Positions 58,462 through 64,000 of a DNA stretch of 64,000 nucleotides are shown here, in pieces. Each line of letters begins with the position of its first letter. Within the stretch, counting starts at the first letter, position 1. The DNA is from Halomonas chromatireducens (lineage in GTDB: Bacteria > Pseudomonadota > Gammaproteobacteria > Pseudomonadales > Halomonadaceae). The stretch lies in the NCBI RefSeq assembly GCF_001545155.1, contig NZ_CP014226.1, positions 1,858,846-1,922,845 of the forward strand, read 5' to 3'. Made by a program: the position numbers and the translations under genes. The notes under the pieces are model-generated. The model was given only the letters and a program-made list of their open reading frames with translations. It searched no databases and had not been told where the DNA came from.

Positions 58462-59469
58462 ATGGGGCTGTTGATCGACGGCAAGTGGCAAGACCAGTGG
58501 TACGACACCAAGAAGCATGGCGGCGAGTTCGTCAGGGAATCCGCCAAGCTTCGTGATTGGGTCACGGCGGATGGCGATGCGGGACCCGACGGGCAGCCGG
58601 GGCTTCCCGCCGAGGCAGGGCGCTATCATCTTTATGTGTCACTGGCCTGTCCCTGGGCCCACCGTACCCTGATCCTGCGCAAGCTCAAGGGGCTGGATTC
58701 GCTGATCGGCATGTCCTATGTCAGCCCCCTGATGCTGGACCAGGGCTGGACCTATGATGAGCAGGAAGGTTCGAGCGGCGACTCCGTCAACGGCGGCTCC
58801 TATCACCATCAGCTCTATACAATGACCGATTCTCGCTACACCGGGCGGGTGACGGTGCCGGCGCTTTGGGACAAGCGGGAAGGGCGCATCGTCAAAAATG
58901 AATCCGCCGAGCTGCTGCGCATGTTTAACGGTGCCTTCGATGATTTGACCGGCAACCGCCTGGATTTCTACCCGGCCAACTTGCGCGAGACCATCGATGC
59001 GGTCAACGACGATGTCTATGACCATATCAATAACGGTGTCTACAAGTCGGGCTTTGCCACCGAGCAGGCCGTGTACGAGAAGCACGTGCTGGCGCTGTTC
59101 GAGTCGCTGGATCGCATGGAGGAGAGACTTGCCGAGAATCGCTACCTGGCTGGCGAATGGCTCACCGAGGCCGATATTCGCCTGTTTACCACCCTGGTAC
59201 GCTTCGATGCCGTCTATCACGGCCACTTCAAGTGCAACCTGCGCCGCATCGAGGACTACCCGAATCTCTCGAACTACCTGCGCGAGCTCTACCAGTGGCC
59301 GGGTATCGCCGACACGGTGGACTTCGGCCATATCAAGCGCCACTACTACTACAGCCACGACACCATCAACCCGACGCGCATCGTGCCGGCAGGCCCGCTG
59401 CTCGAGCTCGACCGTCCCCACGACCGGGACCGCCTGGCGGGGAAAGGGATCCGAAAAAAAGAGTCGTGA
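58462..59469 (+). CDS. Glutathione S-transferase, glutathionyl-hydroquinone reductase type (YqjG/PcpF-like)
   Basis: 335 aa from the ATG at 58462 with GGGAG upstream. The Xi-class N-terminal part contains YVSLACPWAHRTLILRKLKGL with the catalytic Cys, and the C-terminal helical half contains LYQWPGIADTVDFGHIKRHYYYSH, both typical of glutathionyl-hydroquinone reductases, which remove glutathione from glutathionyl-hydroquinones. It lies 89 bp after the LysR gene in the same direction. Its last codons and stop are part of a 61-bp sequence that is repeated at 59650. Confidence 0.92.
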   Translation: MGLLIDGKWQDQWYDTKKHGGEFVRESAKLRDWVTADGDAGPDGQPGLPAEAGRYHLYVSLACPWAHRTLILRKLKGLDSLIGMSYVSPLMLDQGWTYDEQEGSSGDSVNGGSYHHQLYTMTDSRYTGRVTVPALWDKREGRIVKNESAELLRMFNGAFDDLTGNRLDFYPANLRETIDAVNDDVYDHINNGVYKSGFATEQAVYEKHVLALFESLDRMEERLAENRYLAGEWLTEADIRLFTTLVRFDAVYHGHFKCNLRRIEDYPNLSNYLRELYQWPGIADTVDFGHIKRHYYYSHDTINPTRIVPAGPLLELDRPHDRDRLAGKGIRKKES

Positions 59470-59523
59470 TCTAAAGGTTCTCCAACAAACGCTTATCTCT
59501 CTTTTGGTCGAGAGGATCGCTGT
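59463..59523 (+). repeat. Direct repeat copy 1 (61 bp), overlapping the GST stop
   Basis: GTCGTGATCT then AAAGGTTCTCCAACAAAC, GCTTAT and a shared GAGAGGATCGCTGT. It pairs with 59650-59708 at about 80% identity. A third, weaker relative begins near 59718 (GAAGCTTCCTCAACAAA). Confidence 0.75.
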
Positions 59524-59649
59524 TGGAGCGCTCGGTTCGGCGCTCCGAGTTCCCAGCGCGACTGGCGCCGCTAGGCGCCTTGGCGGAGGCTGCCGGAGTT
59601 GGCAACAACCGCGCCCATTGGCAACACCGCCGGGAGGCCTGCGCCTCCA

Positions 59650-59708
59650 GTCGTGATCTGAAGATACTCCAACAAATGCTTATTTCCCTTGGCCGAGAGG
59701 ATCGCTGT
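59650..59708 (+). repeat. Direct repeat copy 2 (59 bp)
   Basis: GTCGTGATCT then GAAGATACTCCAACAAATGC, ending GAGAGGATCGCTGT. It lies 187 bases after copy 1 in the gap between the GST and YaiI genes. The rest of this gap contains no gene that I can support. Confidence 0.75.
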
Positions 59709-59760
59709 CGGGCCGGAGTTGAAGCTTCCTCAACAAAAGGGGAAATCGCCTGCCCGTCCC

Positions 59761-60210
59761 TTACCGCTGCTTCGCCAGCCACCTGTCCAGCGCATTGGCG
59801 AACTCGCGCCGGTCGGTGTCGGAATAGCCCTTGGGGCCGCCGGTGTGTTCGCCGCTGGCGCGCAGGGTCTCCATGAAATCCCGCATCTGTACCCGCGCCT
59901 TGATATTGCCCTTGTCGAGCATCTCGCCACGGGTGGTCATGACCGCCGCCCCTTTTTCGATGGCCTCCAGGGCCAGCGGCAGGTCGGAGGTGAGCAGCAG
60001 GTCGCCGGGAGCGAGACGGGCGACGATCTCGTTGTCGGCGGCGTCGAAGCCATGGCTCACCGCAAGGGACTTGACGCAGCGCGAGGGCGGCAGCGGAATC
60101 GTGTGGTTGGCCACGAACCAGGTGGGGGTGTCGGTACGCTCGGCGGCGCGCACGATGATGTCTCGCGCCACCTTGGGACAGGCGTCGGCATCGACCCAAA
60201 GGGTTGGCAT
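59761..60210 (-). CDS. YaiI/YqxD family protein (UPF0178, DUF188)
   Basis: 149 aa, a normal length for the family. [22 protein letters not shown] at the N-terminus, [25 protein letters not shown] and [22 protein letters not shown] are conserved. The fold is PIN-like with a cluster of acidic residues (DAD and the DLPLA Asp), which suggests a nuclease, but no activity has been shown. It converges on the GST gene across the repeat region. Confidence 0.88.
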   Translation of the reverse strand: MPTLWVDADACPKVARDIIVRAAERTDTPTWFVANHTIPLPPSRCVKSLAVSHGFDAADNEIVARLAPGDLLLTSDLPLALEAIEKGAAVMTTRGEMLDKGNIKARVQMRDFMETLRASGEHTGGPKGYSDTDRREFANALDRWLAKQR

Positions 60211-60645
60211 TGGCAGGCTCCTTGGATGAGAGTGACATGACCGTTAGCGTTGAAAGTACTGGCCAGGGGGAAGCACCGATGGTAGCATGCGCCCTCCTCG
60301 CATGTGCTGACCCCGCCATCATGACGATTCGCCGGTGCTGAAGTTGCCCGAGCCGAATCACCGAGACCTGCGGTTATCTACCGACAGTGTCCGAGATGTG
60401 AAGATGGAGCGCCACCAGATGCCGCCAACCGGCGACATCGGCGCAGAAAGGTCGCCTTAGCGGTTCGCAAGCCCCAGGGCGCGAACCGGATGCCAGGTGC
60501 GACCGGCGTCCCCGATACCGTGACTCGCTCTGCCCTTCGGCCAATGATGGCCCTCGACAAGCGCAGTGCGCCCGACCGTTCTATTGCGTCGGGGATGCCT
60601 CAATGTGATTTTGCCGGCCGCTGCCGGCCTACCAAGGTGTGATTG
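60211..60645 (+). other. 435-bp intergenic region and leader upstream of the DEAD-box gene
   Basis: It holds the divergent start region of yaiI and probably a long 5' leader for the helicase. GGTTCGC (60459) and GCGAACC (60479) form a hairpin, and GGCCG-ctg-CCGGCC near 60615 another, close to the helicase start. No supported open reading frame. Confidence 0.4.
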
Positions 60646-62349
60646 ATGACCTCGACTTCTGTCGCTTCGCCGAGCTTCGGCGATCTTGCTCTGTTGCCTG
60701 CCGTTCTCTCCGCTGTGGAAACACTGGGCTACGAGACTCCTTCCCCGATCCAGCTGCAGACCATTCCTGCACTGCTGGAAGGGCGTGACATGCTGGGCCA
60801 GGCCCAGACCGGCACCGGCAAGACCGCTGCCTTTGCACTGCCGATTCTGTCCCGCCTGGAGCTGACTCGCCGTGAGCCTCAGGTGCTGGTAATGGCGCCG
60901 ACCCGCGAGCTGGCTCAGCAGGTAGCCGTGTCGTTCAGCAAGTACGGCCAGAACCTCAAGGGCCTGGAAGTCGCCACCCTGTGTGGCGGCCAGGAATACC
61001 GTGAGCAGCTGGGTGCCCTGAAGCGTGGCGCCCAAGTGGTGGTCGGCACCCCCGGCCGCATCATCGACCACCTGGATCGCGGTAGCCTCAAGCTCGACGG
61101 CCTCTCTGCCCTGGTGCTCGACGAAGCCGACGAGATGCTGCGCATGGGCTTCATCGACGACGTCAAGCGTGTGGTCGCCGATACGCCCAAAGATGCCCAG
61201 CGGGTCTTCTTCTCGGCAACGCTTCCGACCGAGATCGAGCGCATCGTCAATCGCTACCTGGTCGATCCGGTCAAGGTCGTGATCGAAGCCAGCGTGGGCA
61301 CTGCTGCCAGCATCGACCAGCGTCTGGTACGCGTCGAAGGTGGCGCCAAGCTGGAAGCGCTGTCGCGCATCCTCGAAGTCGAGCCGGTCGATGGCGCCAT
61401 CGTCTTCGTGCGGACCCGTGCTGCCTGTACCACGCTGATGGAGCAACTCTCTGCCCGCGGCGTGAACGTGGCGAGCCTTTCCGGTGACCTGGACCAGAGC
61501 CTGCGCGAGCGCACCATCACCCGTCTCAAGCGCGGCAAGGTCGATGTGCTGATCGCCACCGACGTGGCCGCCCGCGGCCTCGACGTGTCGCGTATCACCC
61601 ACGTCATCAACTATGACCTGCCCCAGGACAGCGAAGCCTATACCCACCGTATCGGTCGTACCGGCCGTGCGGGCCGTACCGGCATCGCGATCACCTTCGT
61701 CGGATCGCGCGAAATGCGCAAGGTGCGCTGGATGGAGCAGGCCACCGGTCAGCACATGGCTGATATGCCGATTCCCGACGAAGCCGCCATTCGCGCCCAT
61801 CGGGATAATGCCTTCTTCCTGCGTACCCAGGGCGCCCTGACTGCCGGTGCCGAGGAGCAGCGTGCGCTGATCGAGCGCCTGGTCGCTGAAGGGCATGACC
61901 CCGTCGAGCTAGCCTGTGCCTTCGCCGCGATGGCTCGCGCCGACGAAGCGCCCATCGGCCGCATGCAGCCGCCGCGCAAGGAGCGTACCGAGCGCGATCC
62001 GCGTGACGGCAAGCCGGCGCGCCGCGAGCGTGGCCCCAGCGAAGGCATGACCCGCTACCGTGTCGCCGTGGGTCACAAGGATGGGGTCAAGCCGGGCCAA
62101 CTGGTCGGTGCCCTGGCCAATGAAGGGGGCATCGAAGGTGCCCGCATCGGTCGCATCGACATTCGCAACGCCTTCTCCGTGGTGGAGTTGCCGAGCTCGC
62201 TGCCGGCCAGCATCCTCGAGAAGATGGCCCGTGCCCGTGTCGCCGGTCGCCCGCTGGAAATCAGTGAAGACGCCGGTGCCACTGCCGAGCGCGCCCCGCG
62301 TCGCCGCCAGGATGGGGATGCCCCGATTCGGCGTCGCAACACGGCGTAA
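60646..62349 (+). CDS. DEAD-box ATP-dependent RNA helicase (DeaD/CsdA-like)
   Basis: 567 aa from the ATG at 60646 with AAGGTG six bases upstream. All motifs are present: Q motif (GYETPSPIQLQTIP), AQTGTGKT, PTRELA, TPGR, DEAD, SAT, VATDVAARGLD-type ATDVAARGLD and HRIGRTGRAGR. After a basic linker a DbpA-like RNA-binding domain follows (TRYRVAVGHKDGVKPGQLVGALANEG, in part). DeaD proteins unwind rRNA and mRNA, mostly in cold and in ribosome assembly. The leader of over 100 bases fits post-transcriptional control, known for deaD in E. coli. Confidence 0.9.
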   Translation: MTSTSVASPSFGDLALLPAVLSAVETLGYETPSPIQLQTIPALLEGRDMLGQAQTGTGKTAAFALPILSRLELTRREPQVLVMAPTRELAQQVAVSFSKYGQNLKGLEVATLCGGQEYREQLGALKRGAQVVVGTPGRIIDHLDRGSLKLDGLSALVLDEADEMLRMGFIDDVKRVVADTPKDAQRVFFSATLPTEIERIVNRYLVDPVKVVIEASVGTAASIDQRLVRVEGGAKLEALSRILEVEPVDGAIVFVRTRAACTTLMEQLSARGVNVASLSGDLDQSLRERTITRLKRGKVDVLIATDVAARGLDVSRITHVINYDLPQDSEAYTHRIGRTGRAGRTGIAITFVGSREMRKVRWMEQATGQHMADMPIPDEAAIRAHRDNAFFLRTQGALTAGAEEQRALIERLVAEGHDPVELACAFAAMARADEAPIGRMQPPRKERTERDPRDGKPARRERGPSEGMTRYRVAVGHKDGVKPGQLVGALANEGGIEGARIGRIDIRNAFSVVELPSSLPASILEKMARARVAGRPLEISEDAGATAERAPRRRQDGDAPIRRRNTA

Positions 62350-62384
62350 GTCCCCATGATCGTCTAGGCGATTGAGGACGCAAA

Positions 62385-62417
62385 AACCCAGGCCGGGTAA
62401 CCGGCCTGGGTTTTTTT
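62385..62417. terminator. Bidirectional intrinsic terminator after the DEAD-box gene
   Basis: AACCCAGGCCGG-gtaa-CCGGCCTGGGTT followed by TTTTT. A-run CAAAA before the left arm lets it work for the convergent FAH-family gene too. Confidence 0.9.
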
Positions 62418-62433
62418 GTGCCCGTGCCAGTCG

Positions 62434-63603
62434 CTAGCGCTGGTGCGCCAGCCACTGGCGAATGCCGAAGGTCCAGGGGGGCAGGGTGTCGCTATGGTCG
62501 ACACGGTTGATCAGTGCGCCCAGCGCCGGCGTGGCGATGGTGACGGTGTCACCGATATGGTGAGTAAAGCCCTGGCCTTCGCCGTCGCGGTCCTGGATCG
62601 GCGAGAACATGGTGCCGAGGAACAGCATGAAGCCGTCCGGGTACTGATGGTGGGCACCGATGGTCTGACGGACCAGATCCAGCGGGTCGCGGCTGATTTC
62701 GCGCATGTCGCTCTCGCCTTCCAGCAGGAAGCCGTCGTCCTCACCCTCAATGCGTAGCAAGACCCGCGCCTGGCGCACACTGTCGAGGGTGAAACGTTCG
62801 TCGAACAGGCGGATGAAGGGGCCGATTGAGCAGGAGGCATTATTATCCTTGGCCTTGCCCAGCAGCAGGGCGCTGCGTCCCTCGATGTCGCGCAGGTTGA
62901 CGTCATTGCCGAGAGTGGCGCCTTTCGGGGTTCCGATAGCATCCACCGCCAGCACGATCTCCGGCTCGGGATTATTCCACTTGGAGGCCGGGTGAAGCCC
63001 GACGTAAGCCCCAAAGCCGACTGACGAGAGGGGCTGGGCCTTGGTGAACACTTCGGCATCGGGACCGAGACCCACCTCCATGTACTGAGACCAGGCGCCG
63101 CGGGCCTGTAGGGCAGCCTTGAGCGCCATGGCTTCATCGGAACCCGGTGCAATGCGCGACAAGTCCTTGCCGATCATCTCATTCAGCTCGGCACGCAGCT
63201 GGCTGGCCCGGGTGGCATCGCCACCGGCCTGCTCCTCGATCACCCGCTCCAACAGGCTCACCGCAAAGGTGACGCCGCAGGCCTTTATGGCCTGCACATC
63301 GCAGGGTGCGAGCAGGTAAGGGGGCAACTGTGGTTCGGCCAGGGAGTTTGCCAGCAGGCTGGTTACGTTCCCCAGTGAGTCTCCTTCGACGCGCTGAGCA
63401 AAGTCGGCGGCATCGCCGCGGTCGAGTAGGTCGGCCATGCAGTTGCAGTGGGTGGAAATGTCGATCACTTTGCCCTGGCGAACTACCACCAGGGCAGGGC
63501 CGGGCGGTTTCGATCCCGCGGCTTCACGCCAGACGCGACCCACCAACAGGGCCTGATCGTGATCCTCGGGGAGATACTCGCTTGTCTTGTTTTCGTCGTT
63601 CAC
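62434..63603 (-). CDS. FAH-family sugar-acid dehydratase-like protein (AraD1/GguC type)
   Basis: 389 aa. It matches the longer FAH branch seen next to 2-oxoglutarate semialdehyde dehydrogenases: GVTFAVSLLERVIEEQ, YMEVGLGPDAEVFTKAQPLSSVGFGAYVGLHPASKWNNPEPEIVL with the metal-site Glu-x-Glu, GNDVNLRDIEGRSALLLGKAKDNNAS and GTMFSPIQDRDGEGQGFTH. Such enzymes act on 2-keto-3-deoxy sugar acids in oxidative pentose or arabinose breakdown. The neighbouring aldehyde dehydrogenase (3 bp apart, same strand) would oxidise the resulting semialdehyde. The specific sugar cannot be read here. Confidence 0.82.
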   Translation of the reverse strand: MNDENKTSEYLPEDHDQALLVGRVWREAAGSKPPGPALVVVRQGKVIDISTHCNCMADLLDRGDAADFAQRVEGDSLGNVTSLLANSLAEPQLPPYLLAPCDVQAIKACGVTFAVSLLERVIEEQAGGDATRASQLRAELNEMIGKDLSRIAPGSDEAMALKAALQARGAWSQYMEVGLGPDAEVFTKAQPLSSVGFGAYVGLHPASKWNNPEPEIVLAVDAIGTPKGATLGNDVNLRDIEGRSALLLGKAKDNNASCSIGPFIRLFDERFTLDSVRQARVLLRIEGEDDGFLLEGESDMREISRDPLDLVRQTIGAHHQYPDGFMLFLGTMFSPIQDRDGEGQGFTHHIGDTVTIATPALGALINRVDHSDTLPPWTFGIRQWLAHQR

Positions 63604-63606
63604 GTC

Positions 63607-64000
63607 TCATGCCTCACGTTTGCCATCAACCAGCCGGGACACGCCCCAGGGGTTGCCGTCCTTGAGCGGCTCAGGCAACAGGCCCTCCGGCAGCGCCTGG
63701 TAGCACACCGGGCGCAGGAAGCGGAAGATCGCCGCGCTGCCCACCGAGGTGGTGCGGGAGTCCGAGGTCGCCGGGTAGGGGCCGCCGTGGACCATGGCAT
63801 GGCACACCTCCACGCCAGTGGGCCAGCCGTTAGCCAGAATCCGCCCCGCCTTGCGCTCGAGAATGGGTAGCAGGGCTTTCGCCGCAGCGAGATCGCCGTC
63901 GTCCATCTGCAGGGTGGCGGTGAGCTGGCCTTCGAGCTGGGCCGCCACGCGCTGCATTTCCTGCGCGTCCTGGCACGCGATCACCAGCGAAGTGGCGCCA
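63607..64000 (-). CDS. 2-oxoglutarate semialdehyde dehydrogenase-type aldehyde dehydrogenase, C-terminal part
   Basis: 131 codons; the gene runs off the right edge on its 5' side. The end of the protein reads [30 protein letters not shown], which is characteristic of the KGSADH/2,5-dioxovalerate dehydrogenase branch that is NADP-linked. It oxidises 2-oxoglutarate semialdehyde to 2-oxoglutarate, the last step of the Weimberg-type pentose or hexarate route, and its stop lies 3 bp before the start of the FAH gene. The catalytic Cys and Glu are outside the window. Confidence 0.85.
   Translation of the reverse strand, partial: GATSLVIACQDAQEMQRVAAQLEGQLTATLQMDDGDLAAAKALLPILERKAGRILANGWPTGVEVCHAMVHGGPYPATSDSRTTSVGSAAIFRFLRPVCYQALPEGLLPEPLKDGNPWGVSRLVDGKREA

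Noticed and set aside
1..64000. CRISPR arrays, tRNA or rRNA genes
   Set aside because: I saw no regularly spaced repeats with spacers, no cloverleaf with CCA-type acceptor ends, and no rRNA-like stretch. A tRNA search program would be needed to be certain.

Overview
The window looks like the chromosome of a GC-rich, aerobic, nitrate-assimilating gammaproteobacterium, most like a Halomonas-type organism. This is inferred from gene content and protein style; no rRNA or other phylogenetic marker gene lies here. From about 9.4 kb to the right edge the DNA is GC-rich and densely coding, as expected of a core chromosome. The first 9 kb are visibly more AT-rich and patchy.

1-9.4 kb is an accessory region. 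An IS481-family element (28-1103) has landed at the start of a run of integron gene cassettes, all on the plus strand and each closed by an attC site. The cassettes encode a small membrane protein, an M41-like zinc protease, a RloC/PrrC-like anticodon nuclease with an ABC-ATPase, a GIY-YIG-like protein, an unknown coiled-coil protein, a GNAT acetyltransferase and a VOC protein. The last clear attC is interrupted by a decayed IS1182-type remnant. After it come a Rho-like ATPase without the primary RNA-binding domain, a RibD-C/DHFR-like gene with a truncated attC, and a second VOC gene. No integrase gene is in the window.

9.4-19.8 kb and 48.1-49.9 kb form the nitrate assimilation set: nirD, nirB and an FAD reductase (minus), nasS and nasT (minus), nasA and cobA (plus), and narK (minus). 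The nasA and reductase-nirBD promoters share one layout: a GCAC-N7-GTGC NtrC-like site, a sigma-54 promoter about 100 bp further on, then a leader with a hexaloop hairpin of the ANTAR-target type and an intrinsic terminator. narK has the sigma-54 box, a weaker NtrC-like site and one such hairpin. This points to NtrC/sigma-54 initiation under nitrogen limitation plus NasS-NasT antitermination when nitrate or nitrite is present.

19.9-24.1 kb holds arfA with a hairpin inside its coding region, an AI-2E family permease, a flavodoxin-fold oxidoreductase, and the tryptophan catabolic genes kynA and kynU. 24.1-33 kb is a c-di-GMP and two-component cluster: a membrane PAS-GGDEF-EAL protein, a LOV-GGDEF-EAL-receiver protein, a receiver-HD protein and a soluble histidine kinase in an overlapping operon, and a second receiver-HD paralogue whose receiver has lost its catalytic residues. 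33-46.7 kb holds two peroxiredoxins, a GFA protein, an HDAC-like hydrolase, a LysR-controlled TAXI-TRAP/AtuA operon, and a tripartite tricarboxylate transporter with an FAH-family hydrolase and a GntR regulator.

46.8-64 kb holds a phospholipase D protein, narK, cell-wall enzymes (two L,D-transpeptidases and an M23 endopeptidase), an ABC exporter, a pirin with a divergent LysR regulator, a glutathionyl-hydroquinone reductase-like GST, a YaiI-family protein, a DEAD-box RNA helicase, and the start of a sugar-acid oxidation pair: an AraD1-like FAH protein and a 2-oxoglutarate semialdehyde dehydrogenase cut by the window edge.
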